Shown one piece after another: positions 46,083 through 54,754 of a stretch of DNA of 60,503 nt; position 1 is the stretch's first letter, and the number at the start of each line of letters is the position of its first letter. Both the position numbers and the translations under genes were made by a program. The notes under the pieces are model-generated. The model was not told where the DNA came from, did not search any database, and saw only the letters and a list, made by a program, of their open reading frames with translations. Source of the stretch: Bacteroidales bacterium (GTDB lineage: Bacteria; Bacteroidota; Bacteroidia; Bacteroidales; GCA-2748055); assembly GCA_023138875.1 (NCBI GenBank), contig JAGLOO010000062.1, positions 1-60,503 of the forward strand. The letters are read 5' to 3'.

Positions 46083-47243
46083 CTAAAATTGAGATCCCCT
46101 TCGCAGAAACTCATCAAATTTAGGAACAGAGAATGATATTAGTCCCCGTCCGGGACTGTAAATCATTCCTTTGCGAATTATTTCTTCCCGAATTGGCGCC
46201 GCTTTGGTCATGGGAATATTCATTCTCGTTGCTACCTCAGAAGAGCCTACCGGTAAATGTCCAATTGCCGCCATTGCCCTGATATATTCTTTTTGCCGTT
46301 CAGTCAATCGCTCATAACGCACCTTGAAAAATCCATTATCAAGTGCTTGTATCGCTTTCTTAGTAGCGAAATCTACATCCCGTGCTGTTATAGGTGACGC
46401 TTGTGCAATTTCCCATACATGCGATCCCCAAACCTGCAGGAAAAATGGATAGCCTTCGGTTTCAGAGATAATCAGATCTACCGCATCAGGTTCGAATTCA
46501 ACCTTCTCTCTTTTTGCTGGATATATTATAGCCTGCGTGGCGCTTTTATCATCTAGTTTATCTATTTCCGGATAATCAAATAGCCTTTCTGCATATGATT
46601 TTGTGTCACCTGCCAATTTTGCGAGCTGAGGCAATCCGGCGCCGAAGAATATCAGAGGTAATTGCAATTGTAAAATTTTATGCAATGCCATGATCAGTGC
46701 TCCCAGATCTTCCCTCTCAACATATTGCAACTCATCAATCAAGATAACTGAGACCATGTTACGTCTTTTTGAAGCCTTTCCTATCAGTACAAAAAGATCT
46801 GCCAGATCGATCGTCAGATCACCAGTTGTCAGTTCATTGGTAAGTCCAACCTCAAATTCACCGTACTTAACCCTGAAGGTACTTGCAAATCCTCTTAAAT
46901 AAGAGAAGGTTTTCTGAATATCATTCCCAACCTTTTTTCTTCTGTCAAGTTTCAAAAGCAACCGATGCAGTTGTAGGGTGAGCAATTCTGGAAGAGAGTG
47001 ATCGGGATCAGCCTCGAAGATTGCCGTTTGGCAACCTTCATTCTCCGCTATCTGGTTGATCCTGTTTAAGACGACTGTTTTACCAACTCCTCTGAGTCCG
47101 AGCATTAACTGACTTTTTGCAGCTTTTCCCCCAATCGTTCTTTTTATCGCGTTTTCAGCTGCGGATAGTATGCTTTTCCTACCGGCAAGTTCAGGTGGTG
47201 GAGTTCCTGCACCAGGAGTATATGGATTATCAACAGGGTCCAT
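46083..47243 (-). CDS. Orc1/Cdc6-like AAA+ ATPase with C-terminal winged helix
   Basis: The 386-residue protein has Walker A LGLRGVGKTVVLN (about 48-60), Walker B VILIDELQYV, sensor FFGAGLPQL and a C-terminal winged-helix region (LPVGSSEVATRMNIPMTK). The N-terminal NPYTPGAGTPPPELAGR segment is typical of a bacterial family of stand-alone ATPases often annotated as ATP-binding proteins and found next to mobile DNA or toxin genes. A role in DNA binding or protein remodelling is likely, but no partner gene is present here. Length is typical and the frame intact. Confidence 0.82.
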   Translation of the reverse strand: MDPVDNPYTPGAGTPPPELAGRKSILSAAENAIKRTIGGKAAKSQLMLGLRGVGKTVVLNRINQIAENEGCQTAIFEADPDHSLPELLTLQLHRLLLKLDRRKKVGNDIQKTFSYLRGFASTFRVKYGEFEVGLTNELTTGDLTIDLADLFVLIGKASKRRNMVSVILIDELQYVEREDLGALIMALHKILQLQLPLIFFGAGLPQLAKLAGDTKSYAERLFDYPEIDKLDDKSATQAIIYPAKREKVEFEPDAVDLIISETEGYPFFLQVWGSHVWEIAQASPITARDVDFATKKAIQALDNGFFKVRYERLTERQKEYIRAMAAIGHLPVGSSEVATRMNIPMTKAAPIREEIIRKGMIYSPGRGLISFSVPKFDEFLRRGSQF

Positions 47244-47434
47244 TTATATCTTTTTTAAGCTAATTTAGGTTTTTAATACCTAAATGATACTAAAATTCCT
47301 AAAAAAATACAGAGGTGGTTTTCATACGTAAAAGATTTAATGAATTTCTGATTCAAAGGTTCTGCGATGGATTTACAGGGATATCACGAAAGTTTAACAA
47401 TTGGGTAAACTTTTCATATGTGATGCAGAAAAGA

Positions 47435-47716
47435 TCAGGCAATGTTCGCCACTGGCAGAGAAAACTGGAAGCTGGTACCCTTGCCAACCACACTTTTCAC
47501 ATCGATGGTGGATTCATGGAGATCAATGATTCTTTTCACAATGGCCAGACCCAGCCCGGAAGAGCCACCCCGGTCATTCTTTTTGAAATAGTGTTCGAAG
47601 AGGTTGGTTACAAGTTCCTGAAGGTTATTGCAGTTCTTATAGATGACCCCCAGGTATTTTTCCTGCTCATGTTGTTCAATGTTATCCTTTTTAAGGATCA
47701 GTGTCTCTGCATAATG
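47435..47716 (-). pseudogene. Histidine kinase remnant (C-terminal part, internal deletion)
   Basis: Read on the minus strand to TGA at 47435-47437, the frame encodes YAETLILKKDNI, then KNCNNLQELVTNLFE, then jumps to NDRGGSSGLGLAIVKRI and KSVVGKGTSFQFSLPV. These are the region after the H-box and the G2 box of a classical PhoR/WalK-type kinase. The H-box itself, the N-box and the G1 box are missing. It is joined to the kelch gene fragment at about 47700. The plus-strand frame over the same bases is only a shadow. Confidence 0.75.
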
Positions 47717-48071
47717 TATCGTTGTCCTGATAGAAATTCAAGTTTGTGGACTGTAACTGCTCATAGATTCCAGTGGGAAGTGTATTTAAAGAAGCAGACC
47801 AGAATTGTTGAGAAATTACATCAATGACATAGATTTCAGTATTATTCTGTGAGGAGGGAAAGGCGTTAAAAGGTTGTTTGGCATGCATTCCATCCTTTCT
47901 TCCCCCAATAACCAGCCATTTCCCGTCGTGCTGAGCTATGGCGTAGGAATGCAAACCGGGTAGATCTGAAATGATAACCGGTTCTAATTTTACTGAGAAG
48001 TTAAATGATTCTTGTCCAAAACTGTTTACAGACAGTGCAATAGCAATAATGTATGTATAAAATATCCTCAT
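47691..48071 (-). pseudogene. Truncated secreted kelch-repeat-like protein
   Basis: The 126-residue frame has a signal peptide (IFYTYIIAIALSVNSFGQ), then LPGLHSYAIAQHDGKWLVIGG, a first kelch-type blade, and ends with NLNFYQDNDTL followed by six unrelated residues. Intact relatives continue with an IIGGYG-type blade and are several hundred residues long. The break is exactly where the histidine kinase remnant begins, so one deletion removed the rest of both genes. Confidence 0.7.
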
Positions 48072-48135
48072 ATTTTCAAGACTTTAGGATGCAATATTAG
48101 ATAAATGCATGTTGACTATATATAATTAATGTCAC

Positions 48136-48456
48136 ATGCCAGACCGGGATAAATGGTTCCTTTTATTAGCGGAATCAATAAAAAAATTTGTGGTTGATGT
48201 AATGCAGTCGTTTGAACACGCCGGGGTAAATATGTCTTGGTCCACAACGAAAGATGAGCTAACTTACACTGAGTTTCAAACGACTTCGAGTGGTTTATGT
48301 GATATTGAAGTGAGATTCAAGTGGTGGGGTCAAGGATACTCAAATCGACTTGATTTTGAGTATTATGAGGATGAAGAATCAACTCCCTCATTTACAAAAA
48401 CTGTGCAAATTGAAAACGTGGGGGGAATACCAATAGATTCAACATTATTAAAATAG
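48136..48456 (+). CDS. Small hypothetical soluble protein
   Basis: The 106-residue protein begins PDRDKWFLLLAESIKKFVVDVM (helical) and continues as a beta-rich domain (TYTEFQTTSSGLCDIEVRFKWWGQG). There is no signal peptide or membrane segment, and no recognised family. It stands alone between the kelch remnant and the DUF2784 gene; 48457-48668 contains no gene that I see. The frame looks genuine in composition. Confidence 0.55.
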   Translation: MPDRDKWFLLLAESIKKFVVDVMQSFEHAGVNMSWSTTKDELTYTEFQTTSSGLCDIEVRFKWWGQGYSNRLDFEYYEDEESTPSFTKTVQIENVGGIPIDSTLLK

Positions 48457-48668
48457 AACAGTTTATTACGTCTTTGTTGTGAAGCAATCATGAAAACCAA
48501 GATCCGATTTACTTATATATTATAGGCTAATAGCTTTTTCAATAAGAACATAGTCAGCTAAAATGATCTTTATATTGGAGGCTATGTGTCCTTCATTGGA
48601 TACTACGATTTTATACTCAGTTCTCACAATAAACCTGGCGGTAAATATAACAGTGGAATTTAAAATGT

Positions 48669-49058
48669 ATGAGATTTCTTGACATCTTCTTTACGGTCTT
48701 TCATACCTGCCTCGTCCTCTTCAACCTGTTCGGGTGGATCTGGAAGAAAACCAGGCGTCTGAATCTCATCTGCCTGCTGCTGACCGCCGGATCCTGGCTT
48801 ATTCTGGGAATCTTTTATGGATTGGGATACTGTCCCCTGACCGACTGGCACTTTAACATCCTCCGGAAACTTGGATACACTGATCTTCCCGACTCCTACA
48901 TGAGTTTTCTATTTACACGCCTGACCGGATTGCAAATAGATCAATCCCTGGTAAATGCAGTTACTATGTGGGGACTAATAATCGCTTTGATGATAAGCCT
49001 TTACCTGAATTTCCGGCATTGGTTCAAACCAGCGGGAAGAAAGGAAGACACCGGGTAA
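48669..49058 (+). CDS. DUF2784 membrane protein
   Basis: The 129-residue protein has four hydrophobic segments: FLDIFFTVFHTCLVLFNLFGW, LNLICLLLTAGSWLILGIFYG, a re-entrant part around SYMSFLFTRLTG and LVNAVTMWGLIIALMISLYL. The GYCPLTDWHFNILRKLG loop, with Cys and CPLT, is the signature of DUF2784. Function is unknown. It is a stand-alone gene. Confidence 0.8.
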   Translation: MRFLDIFFTVFHTCLVLFNLFGWIWKKTRRLNLICLLLTAGSWLILGIFYGLGYCPLTDWHFNILRKLGYTDLPDSYMSFLFTRLTGLQIDQSLVNAVTMWGLIIALMISLYLNFRHWFKPAGRKEDTG

Positions 49059-49204
49059 TCTTTCTCAGGATTCCAATGAATTGTGCACCTTAAATCTCAA
49101 AAACAATTTCGACCCTGATTGTCCATTTGATTTACAAATGGGTTAGATGATTAGCATTCAATTTTTCGTATAAGATGAATTAGAGGATTGAAAACATTTA
49201 CGTT

Positions 49205-49612
49205 TTATTCAGGATACAGGATACTCTTTGCCTCTTGACGGCTCCACCAAAGCAGACCGGACAGGGCAAGTAAAACAATGGTTGGTAACGCTGTAAACCA
49301 TACATTAACTTCCTGCTCGATGCTTATCCATGCCCAGAGCAATGCAAGTCCGGCCAGAAGTGCTCCTATCGCTATTGTTGTTACAAATATACCCTGGCCT
49401 TTTGGTTTCAGGTATACGAGGATAGCCCCCATACCCAATGCGATTAGTATTCCACCTGGCCAGCGCATCCAACCATGAAATACGGGTTCACTACCGGAAA
49501 GTTCAACTAAAGAGTCCGGCATAATAAAAAAACCTAGCCCGTAGATTAAACATACTACAGCATAGATTAGTAATACAATTTTCAGGATTCCAGAATTATT
49601 TTTTTCTGCCAT
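49205..49612 (-). CDS. Small four-helix membrane protein (DUF4345-like)
   Basis: The 135-residue protein has four membrane helices: IVLLIYAVVCLIYGLGFFI, WPGGILIALGMGAILVYL, FVTTIAIGALLAGLALLWAW and ALPTIVLLALSGLLWW. The pattern with a MPDSL turn after helix 1 and a central GMGA helix resembles DUF4345-type proteins. There are no catalytic residues. It is monocistronic. Confidence 0.65.
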   Translation of the reverse strand: MAEKNNSGILKIVLLIYAVVCLIYGLGFFIMPDSLVELSGSEPVFHGWMRWPGGILIALGMGAILVYLKPKGQGIFVTTIAIGALLAGLALLWAWISIEQEVNVWFTALPTIVLLALSGLLWWSRQEAKSILYPE

Positions 49613-49706
49613 TTGATGTCCTCCTTTATATCAATCGGGTCGAAATTGTTTAAAAATCAAGGATATAGAAAAGAAACTTGGTTGATTTGTAAATTTATAT
49701 TTTATT

Positions 49707-49946
49707 CTACTTCTCCTTTTCCTCCAGTTCTTTTTTCAGCTTGATGATCTGGTCCAGCTGGCCGTCATTTTTTATCTGGAGATCCTTAAGGTCGCTGTCC
49801 AGTTCATAGATCTTCTTTCGGTAGATACTACGATAATAAAAGTAGGAGGCAAAGTATCCGATCATCCCTGCTACCAGTAAGAGCACGATGATTTCAATGA
49901 TAGTGCCTGCCAGGGTTTGTGCCAGTATGGTGTTGAATGTGGTCAT
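49707..49946 (-). CDS. Small membrane protein with C-terminal coiled coil
   Basis: I place the start at 49944-49946 (TTFNTILAQTLAGTII), since an earlier in-frame ATG lies deep inside the OmpA gene. The 79-residue product has one membrane helix (IIEIIVLLLVAGMIGYFASYF) and a charged coiled coil (ELDSDLKDLQIKNDGQLD). Its ATG follows the OmpA stop codon by one base, so the two are translationally coupled. It may help anchor or assemble the OmpA-like protein. Confidence 0.65.
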   Translation of the reverse strand: MTTFNTILAQTLAGTIIEIIVLLLVAGMIGYFASYFYYRSIYRKKIYELDSDLKDLQIKNDGQLDQIIKLKKELEEKEK

Positions 49947-49947
49947 T

Positions 49948-50484
49948 TTATTGGTTTTTGATGAATATTTCTGTTCTTCTGTTCTTTGCTCTTCCCTGGG
50001 GAGTAGCATTATCAGCAACAGGTACACTTTCACCCATTGAAGAGGTTTCTATCATTTCGGCCGGTATGCCCTGTCCTACAAAATAGGATTTGACACTTTC
50101 GGCCCTCCTCATTCCAAGAGCCTGGTTATAGGTTGCAGTTCCGGTGGCATCGGCATGGCCTGTGATATCGAGCATTGTACCCGGTTCTTTTTCAAGGTAG
50201 GCTTTGCACTCAGACAAAAATCGTGATGTCTCTTCTACGGGTTTGAAATCACTCCGGTTGTATGCGAAGTGAATTATCAGATTCTCCGGAAGAGGTGTGA
50301 TCTCTTCTGCCGGTACAGTTTCAGCCACTGCGGCACTGTCAGTTTCAGGTTGGGTTTCCGGCTTGGAAACCTGTTGGGATACTTCCAGTCCATTACAAAA
50401 ATCCTTGACATGACACACGTAATACCATGTGGAAAGTGAGGACCAGATCAGAAAGAGTAAAATTCCAATGAATAGGGGTTTCAT
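49948..50484 (-). CDS. OmpA-family protein (peptidoglycan-associated)
   Basis: The 178-residue protein has an N-terminal membrane helix (LFIGILLFLIWSSLSTWYYV), a Glu/Pro/Thr-rich linker and a C-terminal OmpA domain: LIIHFAYNRSDFKP, DITGHADATGTATYN and LGMRRAESVKSYFVGQGIP, ending in RAKNRRTEIFI. The Asp and Arg needed to bind diaminopimelate in peptidoglycan are in TGHADATG and NRRTEI. It is inner-membrane anchored rather than an outer-membrane barrel. It is co-transcribed with the small coiled-coil protein downstream. Confidence 0.87.
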   Translation of the reverse strand: MKPLFIGILLFLIWSSLSTWYYVCHVKDFCNGLEVSQQVSKPETQPETDSAAVAETVPAEEITPLPENLIIHFAYNRSDFKPVEETSRFLSECKAYLEKEPGTMLDITGHADATGTATYNQALGMRRAESVKSYFVGQGIPAEMIETSSMGESVPVADNATPQGRAKNRRTEIFIKNQ

Positions 50485-50613
50485 GGTTTCACATAAATAA
50501 TTGTTGGTTACCCATACAAGTTACAGCATTAGGGAAGCTAATTCAATATTTCAGCTATGTTGGATATCAGGAATCCGGAGTAATGTGAATGGTAAGAAAG
50601 CAAGCAATGGTTC

Positions 50614-52209
50614 TCAGGCTCTCCAGGGTCTGGTACGTTCCGGTAAGTCAGTCAGGACATCGCTGATGATATTGGCATCTTCAACGATCTGGAAATCAAA
50701 CATACCCACGCATGCAAAGTCGGCACCGCTCTTAAAGGCGTAACTGAAGCCTTCCTTTGGAGGGATCGCACCGGCGCCCAGGACTTTGTAGGAGATCCAG
50801 GGCTTTTCCACTTTCTTCATGAATTCAACAGTTTGTTGAGGAGTGACAGACCAGATGTTGTCCTTTACATCAGCACCATATTCGGACTCGACAATGTTCA
50901 TGGGATCCGGTTTCCACTCAGGATCTGTGACCAGGCGCGGGCCTGCTGTCCAGTAATTTCCGCTGTTGAGGGTTTTCATATAAAAATCTGGGTCCAGACC
51001 ATGTTTTTCGCATTCGATGATGACCCTGATGTCGTGACCGGCCAGGCCACAAATGATATGATCATATTTTTTCATGTGTTCGAGGCAGGTAAGCAGGTGA
51101 TCGACACGCTTTCTCCTGACATAACTGTCACAGACCCCACCGTGAAGGTAAACTCCAATGGCTCCGTTTGCTACTGAAGCATCTATGTCTGATTTGATGT
51201 CCTCGTCAGTTGCCTTGCACTGGGCAATCCATTGCATTTCACCACCTCTCCTCCTGTATTTTTCCAGCACCCGGAGTGTATTGTTATCCACCCTGACAAT
51301 CATGGTGTTTATCCCAACTGCTTCACATAATTTGAAGGTTTCCAATACCTTTTCATCGCTGAAATAACTTTGAACCAGATGGGAAACATAAATCAGGTCT
51401 CTCGAATGGGCATATCCGCTAATGAGATTTCCGCCGCAGATCAGACGGCTGATCTCGTATCCTTTTATTTTACCTGTGGGAACCTTCTGCTTCAGTTGGT
51501 CAAGTGTGGCAAACTGGGCACGTGCAGTGGACCCGGAAACGGCATCAACCCTGCTGGGTTTGCTTACCAGGGATCGTTCCTCAAAGCTTTCCCATTGTTT
51601 TTTCTTCAAAGCTATCCACGCAAATCCTCCTGCAAAAGGAATAGCCAGGAGGTCTTTGAGCAGTTCCCTTCGACCCATGCTGGTTTCAGCAATGGAGTGT
51701 TTTCCCTCCTTTTCCCTGACCCTGTTCCGCCTGAATCGCGAAATCCACCTTTCGAGACTCCAGAAGAACTCTTTTGGCAGAAAGATGAAGAGGATCAACA
51801 CCCCCATTTCAATGAGCTGTTTGTTGACAATCAGGTAGTGTCCCTCACCTGTTGTCTCACTTAGATAACCAATAAACGGGGGATTTGCAATATAAAATAG
51901 CAGAATAAGGAATGCTCCAACAGCTGCCGAGACTCTTGTAAAAAGTCCCAGGAACAGACCAATACCCACCAGGATCAGTCCGATGATATTGAGTAGATCG
52001 ACTGTTTGAAGCAATACAGGGTTTTCTGCGATACGATTAAATACCCCGGACAAAAGCCATTGCGATTCCATCAGGTACCCGGCTGAGGACCAAGGAGAAA
52101 AGAGCTTTGCTATACCCTCATACAGGAAATGCCAGCCTATGAAAATCCTTAGAAGGGTAAATAATAGCCGTGTAATGTTTTGATACCTGATCATTGTCTG
52201 AGTTGGCAT
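50614..52209 (-). CDS. Fusion of a DoxX-like membrane domain with a Tat-type TIM-barrel protein
   Basis: The 531-residue protein begins with a DoxX/TQO-subunit-like module of four helices (LLRIFIGWHFLYEGIAKLFSPW, IIGLILVGIGLFLGLFTRV, AAVGAFLILLFYIANPP). At about residues 178-200 a second signal-like segment appears (SMGRRELLKDLLAIPFAGGF) with the twin-arginine pattern. The remaining 300 residues form a soluble TIM-barrel-like domain (YEISRLICGGNLISGYAH, VYLHGGVCDSYVRRKR, AGHDIRVIIECEKHG) resembling aldo/keto-reductase-like or related Tat-exported enzymes. The barrel would lie in the periplasm, tied to a membrane quinone-type partner. The substrate is unknown. Confidence 0.72.
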   Translation of the reverse strand: MPTQTMIRYQNITRLLFTLLRIFIGWHFLYEGIAKLFSPWSSAGYLMESQWLLSGVFNRIAENPVLLQTVDLLNIIGLILVGIGLFLGLFTRVSAAVGAFLILLFYIANPPFIGYLSETTGEGHYLIVNKQLIEMGVLILFIFLPKEFFWSLERWISRFRRNRVREKEGKHSIAETSMGRRELLKDLLAIPFAGGFAWIALKKKQWESFEERSLVSKPSRVDAVSGSTARAQFATLDQLKQKVPTGKIKGYEISRLICGGNLISGYAHSRDLIYVSHLVQSYFSDEKVLETFKLCEAVGINTMIVRVDNNTLRVLEKYRRRGGEMQWIAQCKATDEDIKSDIDASVANGAIGVYLHGGVCDSYVRRKRVDHLLTCLEHMKKYDHIICGLAGHDIRVIIECEKHGLDPDFYMKTLNSGNYWTAGPRLVTDPEWKPDPMNIVESEYGADVKDNIWSVTPQQTVEFMKKVEKPWISYKVLGAGAIPPKEGFSYAFKSGADFACVGMFDFQIVEDANIISDVLTDLPERTRPWRA

Positions 52210-52360
52210 GATTCAGTTGTTTTAATAGTGCGATCGCATCCAATTTACATAATATACTGCATTGGGGTTTATTCATATTGAAAGCTCCATGCTCATGTTG
52301 GCACAAGATATTCAACTTCGTGTTGAGGAATATGCAGATCTTGATGGGGATAGGTTAGCC

Positions 52361-53044
52361 CTATGATCCGGACATTGGAGTGACTTCGCCTCCCACCGAT
52401 GTTTTTATCCTTTTCTGTTCAGGTTCTCCCCCATATCCAACAAAAGCCTTGCTGGTCGCATTGGCATCCAAAAGGCTGCAGGCATTTACCTTCACCTGCG
52501 CTCCTGTGGCCGCTTTAACATAGGAATTCTCTGCTTTCAGGTCGTAGGCCAGATAATTTCCCCAGGTGTATGCATTGATGAATTGGGATCGGGTACTGCC
52601 ATATAAGATAATATCTGCTCCCTGATTTATACGTGCGCTGAGGGAGTCCACCTGAATGGTCAATTCTATCTTTCCTCCCGTCAGTACATCCAGTTGGAGC
52701 AATTTAGTTTTGAGAACATCACCCGACTGTACCCGGCCTCCTTTTCTAATTTCGAGGCTTGACAGATTCACATAATGGAGTTTCACATCGATGGATGGAG
52801 ACTTGCTTAGCTCTGATTTGGTTTTGAGTACAAGGCGATCCTCTAAGGTTTCAATATCCAACGCATCCTGGTTCTCATCCGATACAATGGTCAGTTTTTG
52901 GGAATCAGATGACACCAATTCAAGGTGAATGTTTCCAGTTACCTTCAGATGGTTGAAAGGAGTATCAAGAGAAACGGGATTTTCCTGACCAGCGGCCAGG
53001 CACAAAGCAAAGCATGTTACAAGGAAGGAGGCTATCAGTCTCAT
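52361..53044 (-). CDS. GIN-domain (DUF2807) secreted protein
   Basis: The 227-residue protein has a signal peptide (IASFLVTCFALCLAAGQ) and a right-handed beta-helix-like GIN domain with repeated short strands (NHLKVTGNIHLELV, LKTKLLQLDVLTGGKIEL, KAATGAQVKVNAC). It binds polysaccharide or protein in characterised structural homologues; function here is unknown. It is a monocistronic gene, at the edge of the stable region before the mobile DNA. Confidence 0.85.
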   Translation of the reverse strand: MRLIASFLVTCFALCLAAGQENPVSLDTPFNHLKVTGNIHLELVSSDSQKLTIVSDENQDALDIETLEDRLVLKTKSELSKSPSIDVKLHYVNLSSLEIRKGGRVQSGDVLKTKLLQLDVLTGGKIELTIQVDSLSARINQGADIILYGSTRSQFINAYTWGNYLAYDLKAENSYVKAATGAQVKVNACSLLDANATSKAFVGYGGEPEQKRIKTSVGGEVTPMSGS

Positions 53045-53149
53045 GTTTCGGGAGGTTTAACGTCAAAAATACGTTTATATTATTTATTACCTAGCAAACC
53101 TGTGCACAATGTGTATGGCTAGCGTGAGTTTATTATGACATGAGTGCGT

Positions 53150-53600
53150 ATTCCTGCGATTCCGGACACCTAATCCTGTTTTAAGCGGACAGTTCTTTCA
53201 TCTCTCTTTTTCGCATAAATATCTCCTCTAAAAATTAATCGTTTTTATATGTCTTTCTCATTGATACTTCACCTTTAAATTCTATTCGATGGGAGCTATG
53301 AAGCAACCTGTCTAATATCGAATCGGCCACGGTAGGATCTCCAATTGCGTCATGCCACTGGCCCACAGGTAATTGAGATGTTATTATGGTTGATTTTCTT
53401 CCGTGTCTGTTCTTTTTCTTGTCATTTTGAGATCCTCCTGTTGATTTATTTGGGTTGAAATAAACCAACAGAAATACAAATATTCAGTGGAAAAAAAGTG
53501 ATGAAAGATGAACCGATCTTGCTTCCCGGATTAGTGTCCGGAATCAGCAGGAATCAGTGTCCGCTTTACGCAAGAATCACTGTCCGGTTTGGTCAAGAAT
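53150..53600. mobile_element. Deleted IS21-family element with both ends
   Basis: The left end ATTCCTGCGATTCCGGACAC (from 53150) and the right end GTGTCCGGAATCAGCAGGAAT (to 53554) are inverted copies, and further TGTCCG units follow to about 53590, as in the multiple terminal repeats of IS21 elements. Between them only the 3' end of istB remains; istA is entirely gone. About 450 bases are left of what is normally about 2.5 kb. The right boundary is approximate. Confidence 0.7.
53235..53468 (-). pseudogene. IstB helper ATPase, C-terminal remnant
   Basis: From about 53408 to the stop at 53235, the frame encodes [35 protein letters not shown] and [13 protein letters not shown], the C-terminal end of IS21 IstB ATPases. 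The Walker motifs, and hence most of the protein, are missing. The first 20 codons of the open frame are unrelated sequence after the deletion junction. Confidence 0.8.
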
Positions 53601-53607
53601 ATTCAGC

Positions 53608-54362
53608 ATACATAGAAAGATAACTCAAAACCAGCTGTGGCATATCGAACCTTTTGATAAAGCCCGTGCTTGGATTGACCTGATAATTCTTACCAATCAT
53701 AAGGACAACTATATCATGGTAAGGGGAATCAGGGTTGATATAAAGCGTAGTCAAATAGGTTGGAGTGAACCAAAACTGGCTGAAAGATGGAAGTGGTCGA
53801 GAACTAAGGTTAGAAATTTTTTAAAATCCTAATAAAAGAACAACAGGTTACTATTGAGAAAAATAATGTTACACAGGTAATTACGATTGTTAATTATGAC
53901 CATTATCAGCAAAATAGTACAGCAAAGCAGCAAACAAAAGTACAGCAAAGTGGAAAGCAAAAGTTCCCTAACAATAATGATGATAATGATAACAATGGAG
54001 ATAATAAAGAAATTGATGGGAAAAAATTTCTTGCACCCCCAAATCGACCTAAAATGAAATTAGAGGAAAGAAAGCAGGAATTTCGAGCGAAAATTTTCTC
54101 GTCTGACTTCATTGCCAAATATAGTGATGATATGTTAAGGGCTTTTTTTGAGTATTGGTCGGAACATAATGAAGGCGGACGAAAAATGAAATGGGAGTTG
54201 ACACAGGCTTTTGATATAAATAGGAGGCTAAGCACCTGGAAAAAAAATGAACCCCGATTCAATAGTTCATATAAAAAATCCTCCAACTTCAGCAGAAATG
54301 ACTTGCCTGACTATTCAGAAATAAAATCGCTATATGAACAATTTGGTTATGAAAAGGATTGA
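53608..54362 (+). pseudogene. Phage-type replication initiator/DnaD-like protein, broken
   Basis: The first frame encodes HRKITQNQLWHIEPFDKARAW and SEPKLAERWKWSRTKVRNFL, the N-terminal winged-helix region of phage replication organisers in Bacteroidota. At 53823 the frame must shift by -1 to continue with KILIKEQQVTIE, VITIVNYDHYQ, a low-complexity Asn/Asp/Gln linker and a C-terminal domain (KIFSSDFIAKYSDD, ending FGYEKD). The 5' end runs directly into the IS21 remnant with no natural start. Together these indicate a truncated, probably inactive gene. Confidence 0.7.
53817..53823 (+). other. Frame-shift site in the phage replication gene (T TTT TTA)
   Basis: In the zero frame the codons are AAT-TTT-TTA, which contain T-TTT-TTA in the X-XXY-YYZ phase of a -1 slippery heptamer. 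Slipping back one base gives AAA-ATC-CTA, exactly the frame that restores the protein. A one-base loss in the following A-run would look the same. Confidence 0.45.
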
Positions 54363-54489
54363 TATATATATCAAGGAATTGAGTGTGTCGCGCTGGAAAC
54401 CTACCAAATATCGGTTGATTGATGGTCCAGATATTCTTAAATACGCTGAAATGAATGAGGAAGCTTTTTTTAAATTGTACGGGGTTTGA
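54349..54489 (+). CDS. Very small ORF downstream of the phage replication gene
   Basis: An ATG overlapping the end of the phage replication gene opens 46 codons (KRIDIYIKELSVSRWKP, then DGPDILKYAEMNEEAFF). It ends inside the start of the BrnT gene. It may be a remnant of the next phage gene. No family is recognised. Confidence 0.3.
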   Translation: MKRIDIYIKELSVSRWKPTKYRLIDGPDILKYAEMNEEAFFKLYGV

Positions 54490-54754
54490 CTGGGATGATG
54501 GAAATTCAGAAAAGAACTGGATTTTGCATCAAGTGAGTAGAAATGAGAGTGAACAGGTTTTTTTCAATGCTCCCATTGTTGTTGGTGATGATATATCTCA
54601 TTCGCAATCAGATAAACAATGGTTCTTATTGGGTAAGACAGATACCAATCGCCTGTTGTTTGTAGTGTTTACAGTTAGAGAGGAGCTGATTCGTGTAATT
54701 TCATCAAGAGATATGGGCAAAAAAGAGAGGAGAATATATCATGAAAAAAGCTAA
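54455..54754 (+). CDS. brnT: BrnT-family toxin (RelE-like ribonuclease)
   Basis: The 99-residue protein has the BrnT core: FDWDDGNSEKNWILHQVS, SESEQVFF-like (here NESEQVFFN), the strand RLLFVVFTVREELIRVIS and the C-terminal RDMGKKERRIY. The conserved Arg/Glu of the active site lie in the latter two segments. The family is an RNase toxin neutralised by BrnA. It precedes the antitoxin gene and overlaps it by 14 bases, the usual order. It is complete. Confidence 0.87.
   Translation: MRKLFLNCTGFDWDDGNSEKNWILHQVSRNESEQVFFNAPIVVGDDISHSQSDKQWFLLGKTDTNRLLFVVFTVREELIRVISSRDMGKKERRIYHEKS

Noticed and set aside
47315-47827. 170-codon plus-strand open frame
   Set aside because: It lies antisense to the histidine kinase remnant and the kelch fragment; the minus strand shows recognisable motifs (GLGLAIVKRI), the plus strand none.
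51370-51864. 164-codon plus-strand frame opposite the DoxX fusion gene
   Set aside because: A shadow of the 531-residue minus-strand gene, with no motifs of its own.
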